From: Okapia johnstoni
Taxonomy: Eukaryota; Chordata; Mammalia; Artiodactyla; Giraffidae
Assembly: GCA_024291935.2 (NCBI GenBank)
Contig: CM044315.1
Coordinates: 53,108,385 to 53,172,384, forward strand
DNA length: 64,000 nt
Direction of reading: 5' to 3'
In this document: piece by piece, positions 46,031 to 57,565 of the stretch
Layout of the letters: each line of letters begins with the position of its first letter
Numbering within the stretch: position 1 is the first letter of the stretch
Notes under the pieces: model-generated
The model's database searches: none
The model's input: the letters and a program-made list of their open reading frames with translations, nothing else
What the model was told of the DNA's origin: nothing
Position numbers and translations under genes: made by a program

Positions 46031-46820
46031 AGACAGCCAGTAGAAGTTGAATATATAAAGCTAGATTACATTAGAATTATGGAGTATTCTTTAAGTCTAG
46101 CTAAATAATGATATTTCATTCCACTTTTTTAGTGTTCATCACATTCTGTATTCCTGAACAGTGGATATTAATAGCTTTACTACAAAAAAAAAAGCATGTT
46201 ATAAGGATTCTTGTCCTGGCAAGATCCCGAACATTTTTTTCACTTGTATACCTATAGTTTATTTCAACCAAAAAAAAAAATGGAGGGAGGATGATTAATA
46301 GCACTAAATAAATTTAATAAAAAATATATCCATGTTCAAAAGGAAATTCCCCTTGCCCTACTATACCCATACTATACCCTACTATACCCAAAGTTAGAAC
46401 TTTGTTTGTAAGAAAGAAGAATGTTTTGGTGCACAGTTCAGGTACTAGATCCAAATCTATAGTGGGAGCCAATCCCAGTTAAGTTATTATTTTCAGCAGC
46501 GTTAGGATACCCAACTTCTCAAATCTCAACTTCGAACTTCTCTATCACTATAATCTATCTTCAGTCATTCTACACATGCTTTTCTGCTGTATTCCACTCT
46601 ACTCTTCATTGATTCCTTTACTTTTTACCCAACTTACTAGCCTTCTTCCATTTTTTCTCATTACAGAGGAAACGTCATGTATTTCTGCTTTTTTTTTTTT
46701 TTTTTATTATTCTTTCATTACGCACTTCCGGTCAAATCTTAAGCTAATATCAATCTAACAGGTCATGTCTTTGTCTCTAATACTGAGGCTTCAGGGAAAA
46801 ACCACACAGCCATACATGGT
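46031..46820. other. Unassigned sequence with poly(T) and short tandem
   Basis: A (CTATACCC)n-like tandem lies at about 46360-46391 and a T19-class run at about 46688-46706. The remainder is anonymous. Confidence 0.45.
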
Positions 46821-47057
46821 AGTGCCAATATGCGTGTATGTGTGCTCAGTTGCTTCAGTTGTGCTGACTCTTTGCAACGCCATGGACTGTATCTCCCAGG
46901 CTCTTCTTATACATAGGATTCTCCAGGCAAGAATACTGAAAAGGGTTGCCATGCCATCCTCCAGGGAATCTTCCCTACACAGGGATCAAACCTGCATCTC
47001 CTGCATTACAGGCAGATTTTTTAACGCTGACTCACTGGGGATGCCCAGTGCCAATAT
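46821..47057 (-). mobile_element. Bov-tA SINE with target duplication
   Basis: Antisense SINE (46832-47046) between 11-bp repeats AGTGCCAATAT (46821-46831 and 47047-47057). The tRNA head is at right (CGCTGACTCACTGGGGATGCCC). Confidence 0.95.
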
Positions 47058-47184
47058 ACTTTATGCTTATATTTCAGCTGGGTCTTTCATGTAACCTGTC
47101 TCCTTTATTAATTCTCAAACACAATACTCTCTGTATCTTCTCAAATCCCTATGCCATCATTTCACTTCTGATTTTTCTTGCTCT

Positions 47185-48657
47185 GTTCAGTTCAGTTCAT
47201 TTGCTCAGTCATGTCTGACTCTTTGCGACCCCATGGACTGCAGCACACCAGACTTCCCTGTCCATCACCAACTCCTGGAATTTGCTCAAACTCACGTCCA
47301 TTCAGTCAGTGATGTCATCCAACTATCTCATCCTCTGTCATCCCCTCCTCTTCCTGCCTTCAATCTTTCCCAGCAACAAGGTCTTTTCCAATGAGTAAGT
47401 TCTTCACATCAGGCCAAAGAATTGGAGCTTCAGCATCAGTCCTTCCAATGAATATTCAGGATTGAGTTCCTTTAGGATAGACTGGTTTGATCTCCTTGAA
47501 GTCCAAGGGACTTTCAAGATTGTTCTTCAGCACCACAATTCAAAAGCATTGATTCTTCCATGCTCAGCCTACCTTATGGTCCAAATCTCACATCCATACA
47601 TGACTACTGGAAAAACCCTAGCTTTGACTATATGGACATTTGTCAGCAAAGCGATGTCTCTCCTTTTTAATACACTGTCTAGGTTTGCCGTGGCTTTTCT
47701 TCCGAGGAGCAAGTGTCTTTTAATTTCATGGCTGCAGTCACCATCCACAGTGTTTTGGAGCCCAAGAAAATAAAGTCTGCCACTGTTTCCACTGTTTCCC
47801 CATCTATTTCCCATGAAGTGATGGGACCAGATGCCATGATCTTAGTTTTCTGAATGCTGAGTTTTACACCAAATGTTTCACTCTCCTCTTTCACCTTCAT
47901 CAAGAGACTCTTTAGTTCCTCTTCACTTTCTTTCATTAAAGTGGTATCATCTTCATATCTGAGGTTGTTGATATTTCTCTCAACAATCTAGATTCCAGCT
48001 TGCGATCCATCCAATCCAGCATTTCACATGATATCCTTTGCATATAAGTTAAATAAGCAGGTTGGCAATATACAGCCTTGTCATACATTTCCAATTTTAA
48101 ATCAATCTTCCATGTCTGATTCTAACTGCTGCTTCTTGACCTGCATACAGGTTTCTCAGGAGACAGGTAAAGTGGTCTGGTACTCTCATCTCCTCAGGAA
48201 TTTTCCATACTTTGTTATGATCCACAATCAGCTAGGCTTTAGATTAGTGGATGATGCAGAAGTAGATCTTTTCCTGGAACTCCTTTGCTTTCTCCATGAT
48301 CCAACAGGTGTTGGCAACTTGATCTCTAGTTCCTCTGCCTTTTCAAAATCCATCTTGTACATCTGGAATTTTTCAATTCATATACTGCTGAAACCAACTT
48401 GAAGGATTTTGAGCATCACCTTGCTAGCGTGTGAAATGAGCACAACTGTATAGTAATATAATATTATTTGGCATTGCTCTTCTTTGGGATTGGAACTTTT
48501 CCAATCATGTGGACACTGCACCATTTTCCAAATTAGCTGATATATTGGGTACAGCACCTTAACAGCATCTTCTTTTAGGATTTTAAATAGCTCAGCTGGA
48601 ATTCCATCACCTCCACTAACTTTGTTCGTTGTAATCCTTCCTAAGGCCCATTTGACT
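47185..48657 (-). mobile_element. BovB LINE, 1.5-kb 3' portion, YEDD variant
   Basis: Antisense BovB from the GTTCAGT tail to just upstream of the conserved GGDGIPVEL region. The catalytic motif at 47957-47946 reads YEDD: both aspartates are kept but Ala is replaced. Recognisable peptides include ESEEELKSLLMKVKEESE, SWEIDGETVETVADF and MYGCEIWT. Frameshifts divide it. It is more diverged than the copies at 35.5 and 49.7 kb. Confidence 0.94.
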
Positions 48658-48663
48658 AGTTAT

Positions 48664-48790
48664 TGGTTCATTTAGTCAACAAATATTTCCCAGAACAAAC
48701 CATGTACTAGAAACAGTTCCAGGCACTGTGTTTAGAACTGGGAATCAGAGAAAGGAATAAAACAAAATTGGGAACTCACAACACAGTAGG
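48664..48790 (-). repeat. L2 or MIR3 terminal relic (antisense)
   Basis: GGTTCATTTAGTCAACAAATATTTCC, AGTTCCAGGCACTGTGTTTAGAACTGGG and AGGAATAAAACAAAATTGGG are the reverse of the L2 3' terminus. Confidence 0.65.
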
Positions 48791-48953
48791 CTATTCCTTT
48801 TCTGTTGAAAATCTCTCTATCTGTTTAGGACCATTGAAAAGAAGTCATAGTTAAATTAACTGGATAAAGAGGCCTTTTTTAACTTCAATATTATCTATTG
48901 AAGATGTTGGGGGGGTGAGGGAAGAGAAAATATATTTTTTTCTTAACACCAAT

Positions 48954-49422
48954 TGTAATACCTTTATGTATCAACTTGACTAGACTACAGGGTGTCTTAA
49001 TATTTATCAGTAGTTAAGCATTACTCTGGGTATGTCTTTAAGGGTGTTTCTGGATAAGATTAACATTTGTGTCAATAAACCAGGTTGCCCTCCCAAATGT
49101 GGATAGATTTCATTTAATCCATTGGCAGCCTGAATAGAATAAGAAAAGTTTGGTAAGGTATAAATTATTCTCTGTTCAACTATGTTTGAGCCAGGGCATT
49201 GATCTTCTCCCTTCAGATTAAAACTCGCTGGAATTTTATCATGTGCTCTCCTGGATTCCCAGCTCGCCGACTGCAGATAGCAGAATTTCTCAGTATCCAA
49301 AAGATATGCATAAGCCAATTATATATATATGAAATATACATGTATGGAATATATATACATAGGATAAATCGATGCTTATATGAAATATGGATTCTGGTGT
49401 TTTGGAGAACCCAGGTAATACA
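48954..49422 (+). mobile_element. MLT1-type MaLR solo LTR
   Basis: It starts TGTAATACC...TATCAACTTGACTAGACTACAGGGTG and continues GTTTCTGGATAAGATTAACATTTG, TGCCCTCCCAAATGTGGAT, TTAATCCATTGGCAGCCTGAATAGAA, CTCGCCGACTGCAGATAG and ATGCATAAGCCAATTATATA. It ends GGAGAACCCAGGTAATACA. The order is that of MLT1 LTRs of the non-autonomous ERVL-MaLR group. Possible 5-bp duplication CCAAT/CCAGA, imperfect. The 103-codon minus-strand frame is chance. Confidence 0.82.
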
Positions 49423-49732
49423 CCAGATAAGCATGGTTAGGTTGTTTTCACAGAGAATACTGGATGTAGAAGAATCAAAATTGGTCAGTTAAATCTTTTG
49501 ACAACCATCTCAATGAAATTAAAACATGAGGACCACTGCTTTTGAGTTCGTTCACTTGTCATGCACCACCATAATAGAGAAATGTGTGATGAGCTCTACA
49601 AAGACTTCACAATCAACCAAAAATGTTGATCATATTTGTACAGACAGTTCAAACCTGCACCAATATTGTAGCCACTAATTTTAGATTCATATTCAAATTA
49701 ATAAAAATGAATAAAATAAAAAATTCAATTTC
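49423..49732. other. Unassigned AT-rich sequence
   Basis: Nothing recognised. Confidence 0.45.
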
Positions 49733-50684
49733 TTAGTCACACTCAGTCAGTCAGTTCAGTCGCTCAGTCATGTCCCACTCTTTGAGACGCCATGAATCGC
49801 AGCATGTCAGGCCTCACTATCCATCACCAACACCTGCAGTTTACCCAAACTCATGTCCATCAAGTCGGTGATGCCATCCAGCCATCTCATCCTGTCGTCC
49901 CCTTCTCCTCATGCCCCCAATCCTTCTCAGCATCAAGGTCTTTTCCAATGAGTCAACTCTTCGCATGAGGTGGCCAAAGTATTGGAGTTTCAGCTCAACA
50001 TCAGTCCTTCCAATGAACACCCAGGACTGATCTCCTTTAGGATGGACTGGGTGGATCTCCTTTCAGTTCAAAGGACTCTCAAGAGTCTTCTGCAACACCA
50101 CAGTTCAAAAGCATCAATTCTGCAGCGCTCAGCTTTCTTCACAGTCCAACTCTCACATCCATACATGACTACTGGAAAAACCATAACCTTGACTAGACGG
50201 GCCTTTGTTGGCAAAGTAATGTTTCTGCTTTTTAATATGCTATCTAGGTTGGTCATAACTTTCCTTCCAAAGAGTAAGCATCTTTTAATTTCATGGCTGC
50301 AATCACCATCTGCAGAGATTTTGGAGCCCCAAAAAATAAAGTCTGACACTGTTTCCACTGTTTCCCCATCTATTTCCCATGAAGTGATGGGACCAGATGC
50401 CATGATCTTAGTTTTCTGAACGTTGAGCTTTAAGCCAACTTCTTCACTCTCCTCTTTCACTTTCATCAAAAGGCTTTTTAGTTCTTCTTCACTTTCTGCC
50501 ATAAGGGTGGTGTCATCTGCATATCTGAGGTTATTGATACTTCTCCCGGCAATCTTGATTCCAGATTGTGATTCTTCCAGCCCAGCATTTCTTATGATGT
50601 ATTCTGCATATAAGTTAAATAAGCAGGGTGACAATATACAGCCTTGATGTATTCCTTTTCCTATTTGGACCTATTAGTCACACT
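49733..50684 (-). mobile_element. BovB LINE 3' portion with target duplication and intact YADD
   Basis: BovB (49744-50673) sits between perfect 11-bp repeats TTAGTCACACT (49733-49743 and 50674-50684). It is truncated 5' within the palm. A 188-codon frame (50634-50068) is open from the MSPCLFNLYAEY region through YADD (50523-50512), ESEEELKSLLMKVKEESE, QKTKIMASGPITSWEIDGE and LVKVMVFPVVMYGCESWT to the start of the terminal Trp/Arg-rich region. The remainder is frameshifted. It lacks the endonuclease and most of the polymerase, so it is inactive. Confidence 0.96.
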
Positions 50685-51150
50685 AGCTGAATTTTAAATT
50701 CTCCATAGCCATATATGGCTAGTAGCTATCATACTGAACAATAGTGATGTAGAACATTTCTATCATTGTGGTAAATTCTATTTGACATTATTTTTTTAAA
50801 GCCTCAAGGGAACCTTGAGCTTTCTTTGAAAATGTGGCCTGGCTTTAAGTCTTAAGGATAATAGATAACAGCCCCCCCCCCCAAATTTATCTTGGTATGT
50901 CTATTTAGAGAAAGTGAAATATCTTCAAGTATTTTGGGCTTGAAGAGTAAAAAAAATAAAAGCAAGGCATGGTATTTTAACTGCTTTTTGGTGTCTCAGT
51001 TCTTCCTAACCAATTGTTCACATATTGACATCACTTTTTTCATAATTTTACTATAGGTGATGGGAAGAGTAAATTAGAATTATAACATTCACCTATGTTA
51101 CTCAAACTTACATTAAGTGCCAAATTATAAATAATTCTTGACAGTTTTTC
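50685..51150. other. Unassigned sequence with C-tract
   Basis: A run of about 12 C residues near 50871-50882, followed by AAA. Otherwise AT-rich and anonymous. Confidence 0.5.
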
Positions 51151-51240
51151 TGTGCATGCATGCTAAGTTGCTTCAGTCATGTCCAATTCTTTTACACCCT
51201 GTGGACTGTAGCCTGCCAGGTTCCTCTGTCCATAGGACTT
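51151..51240 (-). mobile_element. Truncated Bov-A SINE fragment
   Basis: AGTTGCTTCAGTCATGTCCAATTC, GTGGACTGTAGCCTGCCAGG and CTGTCCATAGG: the Bov-A end only, 5'-truncated. Confidence 0.88.
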
Positions 51241-53014
51241 TTAGAATTCTTTAAATAGAATGAAGCATTCTTTAATAATGATTGTTTTTGTATTTTAATG
51301 AATGAAAACTTAATGCCAGTTCTGTCTCACCTCCTTTCTTGCTTCAGTAATGCAAATATTAGAAAGTATTGCTTTTGAGCTTTAAGACTTATGAAAGTAA
51401 AGTATAGGATTTGGACACAGCAAAAATAAAGGGCAAGTTGTGTTAATTATAATTTTGCAAGGAAAGATTAAGAGTTCCTTCTTAACTATAGCATATATCC
51501 TTTCCTAACGTTTGGAAGACACAATCTGAAATCCTATGTGAACTCTTTAAACACTCTTTGTAATTTTTTATACAGTGTTACATTGAACAGACTCTGATCA
51601 GAAATATTACATGATGCTAAGCCTGAAAATGTTTTCTAAGTAAGGAATCATTTATTTGTATATAAAATCATGAAAAGTAATTGGAACTTTATATTAAAAA
51701 ATACAAAGTTAATTCAATGAAATGTCATTTCTTCTGTCATTTTTGAGTGAGAAAATATGTCAATAATCCAAAATTTCTTATGTTCCTGATAAGGAATGAA
51801 CTATAATTGTTAATGATTTCTTAGTAGCTTCTATACCCTCTTGTTCTTTTTCCACTGCAATTTATCAGGATCCTTTTTGTAAATTTTAGACCACAAGTTT
51901 ACCACTTATCTATTATGCAAAGCACAGTTGTAATTCTTATTTACACTGTAGATTTAGAATACATTACGGATTTATTACCATTGGCCTCTATTTGTCGAGA
52001 CATTAAAACACCTATGACTTCTTCTGCTGCATTTCTCAAGAGCTCATTACATTTCTTTTATTTGGTTGGTACATTGATCTCAGTTCTGGTCCTCAATTCC
52101 AGGTTCTGGCCTTTTAATACCCAATTTACCTAGAACAGAAAGAAGACTGACAGCTTTCATTTAACTGTCAGGTCCTTCTGGGACACACTAGCTGCAGTAA
52201 AATGACTCTACATTGTATTCAATGATCCATGAAGATACTGAGACCAATAAAAAAAAAGTTTTCATGCCCTTATAGCTAGAAGCTGTTCTCATCTTCTATT
52301 AAGGCTGTTTAACAGCCCACAACAACTGCCAGACATGGGGGAAAAGGTGAAATAGCTATGTAACTGAACTACTCACCTCTCATAATGAAGCATCTGTTCA
52401 AAAAATATAGTGATTTCTCCTTGCTAAGGAACTCACAAGGCAAAGGTGAGCCAAGCAGTGAAATAAAGACTCAAACAATGCCTGTTCTAATTGGAACAAG
52501 AAAGAAAATAGCTTAGGAAAAAATAAGAAAATTATGGGAAGCATTTCATCAATTTAAATATTGTTCATTAGTGAGAATGAAAAGAAATACACAGCTTACC
52601 TACTGTTACAGCAATTAAGTTCCATGCAATTTGGCAAGAATAATATTAAGCAGTAGATGAGTCTTCCATTTGTTTTGTATACACAATAAAATTCCTGTAT
52701 CATTTCTACATAATATTGGAGTTTGACCTCTCTCCCAGGAATTATATTCTTCTTCCTGTGTTTGGACATAATGCCTATTAGCTGAAAGGAAAGAAAAAAA
52801 AAAGTAAGAAAGTAGGTAGGATGGTTGGAATTTATAAACACAGATACACTCATTTTCCCAGCAAGACTTTTAACACCTTAGATTCACTTCTATTTTTATG
52901 GCTTTGATCACCTCACTTAAAGAGCTCATTGATTTTCTTATACACAAAAAATGAAGAATTAATATATATTCAGTTTATGTGTTTTAATGCAAAAAGTGGT
53001 AAGTGATAACCAGT
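51241..53014. other. Repeat-poor AT-rich stretch
   Basis: About 1.8 kb with no recognised repeat. No coding evidence. Confidence 0.5.
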
Positions 53015-53165
53015 AACCCTATGATTACTGGACATGGACAATGGACACGAACTTGGGCATACTTTGGGAGATAGTGAGGGACAGGCAGGACTGGCAAGCT
53101 GTTGTCCATGGGGTCGCAGAGTCGGACGTGACTGCGTGACTGAACAAGAACAACAACCCTATGAT
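53015..53165 (+). mobile_element. Very short BovB 3' tail insertion with target duplication
   Basis: Only 129 bp of BovB 3' end (53026-53154: GGGAGATAGTGAGGGACAGG, GGGGTCGCAGAGTCGGACG, tail CAAGAACAACA), bracketed by AACCCTATGAT at 53015-53025 and 53155-53165. Confidence 0.92.
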
Positions 53166-55229
53166 AATCGCAGACCTAGAAAAACTGCAACACTTAGCTT
53201 ACCTCTGTACACAAATTTCACAACTTATAGGTTTGATTCTTGGGATGATAAACGTAAGTTTCCAGAAGTCGTCTTTTAAGATGTTGCTAATTTCAGTAGA
53301 TAAATGTTCAGGACTAGATGTTGCTACTCAAGAGATTGAAAGTATCACCACATGAAGGTATTGTGCAGAAATAAATTTCAGAAAATTATGGGTGATTTTA
53401 TGTAAAAAACAGAGCTAGGCTATAAAGGGAAGATAAAAGCAGGGCCAACATTGACTTGCCAGCTAGAAGCTGAATGGATTTCTGCTCATAATTGACCCTT
53501 AGCTGGGTGTCATGATACAGGGCAAAATCTATACAAACTAGAACCATAAGGCATGACCTATGGTTCTAAACAAGAGATTAGTTTAGAGCTTGAAGTGCTT
53601 CGCTGGAGGTGAAACCTGAGTAGCCATGCTGCTGATGGGGCTATGAGGTTGTCAGGCCTTACCAACAACAGGAAATTGCTATTAAAAATTATAGTCCTCA
53701 GTAGAAGGTAGGAGGATGCATGGGAGAACTAATTTGATAAATATGAAGGTATCAAAGTTTGATTTTGTGTTTGCTTTTTCGTTCGTGTCTATGTCATAAT
53801 TTTGCCTGGGGCTCAGCCTGTGGATGTCTTTCCCTTTTCTGTGAAATTTTCACTACAGAGCTTTATTTAGGAGAGCTTTAAAGCACCTTGGCATCCTTCA
53901 GAATGATAGTATGTAGAGAATGCAGAACGTAGAAGTACTAACAATAGTGTGTTATTAGGTTGAGTAAACACATTTTAATCAAACCAATCAAAGTTTTCAT
54001 TTTTCTCTTCATGAAAGCGTCTGTAAAGCATCTGCCTTTAGCTTGCCAAAGCAAAGGAAAACATCTACTTTACTTATAAGGAAATGTTCATGCTTGAGGC
54101 TAGATAGATCTCTCCATTCATGTTATAATTTTACATTAAGGGAATTTTCCTTGGAGGATTAGAATTGACTCTTGCTTAAAAAAATGAAAAGCATGTTTTA
54201 GATTTGTATGGCATATGCCTGACCTTTCAAATATGTATCTAGAGATTTTTGTGGGTAATGTTGTTTATGACACATTTATCATAAAAGTTAAGCCTGACTA
54301 GTACCTTAATGAAAAGATTTGACCCAAAATTCATATGTTCATCTAAAAATGTAAGGCGTTTAAAATATCCTTTTAGCTCTTCCTTTCAATAATAGAAAAT
54401 GTTTGTTTTATTGGCCTCTAGCTATATAAATATAGTCAATGTTATCTGTCCTTTAAAATTCTTAACAAGAAAACTGTTCATCTAATTTATACTGAAACAC
54501 TGTACAAGGGGTTTAGTATATAATCATCTTCTAGTACCACAATAAATAGCTACTATGTATTCATAAGAAGTTATTATTAATCATCAGCTTCTTATAATGG
54601 CTATGCTATGTCTTCCTAACAGCTTCACTCTGTCAATGAAGTTATGGACTGAGCTAAGAATTTCATTAAGTGCCTGTTTTTCAGAAGGAACACTTTTGTG
54701 AAGAACATGCAGACATTTGCATGTAGCCAATATATAATTGCCTTATTATTTCATTGCCATAATTCTATTTTAGGACTGACTTTAGATATCCATCTTTAAA
54801 ATTAACCACATTAGAGAAAGATTGAGATTTACTCCCTTTTAAAGTGCATCAAAATATCATATAAAAAAGAAAAAGCTTATCAGAACACTAATTCTGCTTT
54901 AATTTGAGTTTCAGTCTTTATCCTTTCAGTTGTATCCAAGCAGCTAAATTGAAGGAAAGTTCTGAATTCCAACCAATGCATTTTTACCCAGTGAATTAAT
55001 AGAGCCAATGGAGATAAGATTTTAAAAGAAAAAAGTCTTGTATATGTTAATGGAGTAAATTTGGACAAGCAGAAATAATTTCATCCCATTGATTCAAGTC
55101 ATATATTTTGGTAAATATGGAAATTCCACTTCTGAAATCAATTCATGTATATACATATACATTTATACATATACATATAGTATATATATATTATAAGGAT
55201 CCCAAGATAACCACTATTACTTTATTGAT
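53166..55229. other. Repeat-poor sequence with a 10-bp inverted repeat
   Basis: A perfect stem TAGAACCATA / TATGGTTCTA with a 10-base loop lies at 53539-53568. A (TA)-rich patch precedes the next SINE (about 55150-55192). No gene recognised. Confidence 0.5.
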
Positions 55230-55561
55230 AGTATATATAGTTCTGTGTGCACGCTCAACTGTGTCCGACACTGTGACCCCATGGACTGTAGCCTGCCAGG
55301 CTCCTCTGTCCATGGAATTTTTCAGACAAGAATACTGGAAAGTGAAGTGAAAGTGTTAGTTGCTTAGTTGTGTCTGACTCTTTGTGACCCCAGGGACTGT
55401 AGTGTGCCATGCTCCTCTGTCCATGGACTTCTCCAGGCAAAAATACTAGAATGTGTAGCCATTCCCTTCTCCAGGTGATCTTCCCAACCCAGGGATCAAA
55501 CCTGGGTCTCCTGCACTGCAGGAAAATTCTTTACTGTCTGAGGCACTAGGAAGTATATATA
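55230..55561 (-). mobile_element. Bov-tA with an extra Bov-A unit (dimer), target duplication
   Basis: Antisense element 55240-55551: a truncated Bov-A monomer (55240-55340) joined through GTGAAGTGAAAGTGTTAGTTG to a complete Bov-tA whose head lies at right. 10-bp repeats AGTATATATA at 55230-55239 and 55552-55561 enclose both units, so they inserted together. Confidence 0.9.
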
Positions 55562-55606
55562 TACATACATACATATATATATACACACACACATACTAGG
55601 GAAAAA
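55552..55606. repeat. (TA/CATA/CA)n microsatellite
   Basis: TATATATATACATACATACATATATATATACACACACACAT next to the SINE duplication. Confidence 0.9.
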
Positions 55607-55723
55607 CTCTGTATTCAATATCCTGCTACATACTGTATGAAGGGTTGTAAAACATATGATCTAATCTGTTCCTCAAAAAATATATATGGACAGAATACTG
55701 ATTTTAAATTATAAGTGATTAAA

Positions 55724-55860
55724 TAATATACCACCGACTCGATGGACATGGGTTTGGGTGGACTCTGGGAGTTGGTGATGGACATGGAGGCCTGGTGTGT
55801 TGCGGTTCACGGGGTCACAAAGAGTCGAACAAACTGAGCGGCTGAACTGAACTAATATAC
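55724..55860 (+). mobile_element. Very short BovB 3' tail insertion with target duplication
   Basis: 121 bp of BovB tail (55732-55852: CACCGACTCGATGGACATGG to GCGGCTGAACTGAA) between TAATATAC at 55724-55731 and 55853-55860. Several CpGs remain, which suggests recent insertion. Confidence 0.93.
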
Positions 55861-56529
55861 AAGAAAATTTCTAGTTAATCCCTAAGTGTAGAAATAAATC
55901 TATTGTCATGAGAGTTTGAAGAAAGGGAAAATCACTAGGTCTGGAATTACTAGGAATGGTAGATGTATACTGTAGATGGACATCAATTAGTTAAGATATT
56001 TGGATGGATAGAAATAAAAAGCCTGGCCAAAATCAACTTTCAGAATTGCTGTGAGGAGATCGACTAAGACTACAAGCAGTTAAATAGTTGCAGACTTGTA
56101 CTAGGAAGTTGTGAGAAATGTGACTTGAATGAAAAGGAAAAAAAAAATATTGAGACAGACAAAAAGGAAGAAAAAGAGAGAACTAAAGGCCAAAGTCTCT
56201 GCTGATTTATTCACAGCCTAATTAAATTAAAATTAAAAAATAGAATGAAAGACACTATTAAGAAAATATGTAAATTCTCTTTTGCTTCTAACAATACATT
56301 ATTTGGGTTATTTTTCTATCTTTCCAATGACTTATTTATCACTGTTTCTATATTTCTTCTCTGATAAACTTTGTGGCTTTTTTTTCAAAACTTAATTCTT
56401 AATGCTGATGGTTTAGTTTTTTGTTGTTGTTTTATTTTTGCTTTGTATTTACATTTTCTTTCTAGGACAATCCAATGATTCTCATTCCTTAAATGTTCAT
56501 TTCTAATCTTTTTTTTTAATGAATGAAAA
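55861..56529. other. Unassigned AT-rich sequence
   Basis: Nothing recognised. Confidence 0.45.
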
Positions 56530-56660
56530 GAGAAGGAAATGGCAACCCACTCCAGTATTCTTGCCTGGAAAACCCCATGGATGGAGAAGCCTGGTATGCT
56601 ACAGTCCATGGGGTCGCAAAGAGTCAGACATGACTGAGCGACTTCACTTTCACTTTCAAT
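56530..56660 (+). mobile_element. Bov-A monomer
   Basis: GAGAAGGAAATGGCAACCCACTCC through GGGGTCGCAAAGAGTCAGAC to GACTTCACTTTCACTTTCAA. No tRNA head. Confidence 0.92.
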
Positions 56661-57565
56661 TTGTTTTATGATTCTGTAATTCTCCAACTTCATCAAACTC
56701 TAGTCTAAATTCCTCTTCAGGAGGTGTTTTCAATTGGATAGAATGCTTCCATTTGCATAGGCTACAACTGTCTCTAATTCATCTGGTACAAAATGAAAAT
56801 TTTCATATTTTCCCAACACAATTGAACAGTCCAACTTCTTTACTTTGGTCAAAAATTTTAACAGGTTATTTTTCTTTCCTATTTCCATTTATTGAGTCAC
56901 ATTTTCCTATACATTGTGTCACCAATGAATTTACTATACTCATATCCTGGTCTAGGCTTGCCCAGCACTAGTCCTTACCCACAATCATGTACACTCACAA
57001 TATCAAATGTAATAATGGAAATATTACATTTTCTTAAAGTGTTTTTAACAAATTTCTTATCAAAAAGGACAATATGGAAACAAAATGAAGGAGCGACACT
57101 TTGTAAAGATAATTTTATCACATTAATTTGATTATAAGCTGCAGTAAATTGAACAGTTATAGGAAGTCAGTGCCCATTAGATATAGTGATATAGATTGCC
57201 AATTGAAATAAACTTCCAACAAAATTGAATGAAAGTAATTTTTTGACACTTTGGAAAATATTTTGGTAACCTGTCAAATTTTGATACCAAATTTTGATAC
57301 CAACACATTTTGACATACATTTCTCAAGATAGCCAAGTGATGGATCAATCATAGTCAATATTACAGAATATTTTAAAATATGGAAACATTATATCATGAT
57401 CAAAGACAAAACAGTGCAGTGAAATTTGGAAAATTGACTTTTTTATAAGCACACTAACTAGAGAGTCTTTGATCATGATGTAATGCTTCATTCACTTTTT
57501 TTGACTATCCCTACACATGTAGCAATGAGATGTCAAAGAAACTGAGGTATGATTCACTTCAGTTT
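56661..57565. other. Unassigned AT-rich sequence with 13-bp tandem duplication
   Basis: AAATTTTGATACC is repeated head to tail at about 57277-57302. Nothing else is recognised. Confidence 0.5.

Noticed and set aside
49007..49318. 103-codon minus-strand frame
   Set aside because: Lies antisense inside the MLT1 LTR and has no domain.
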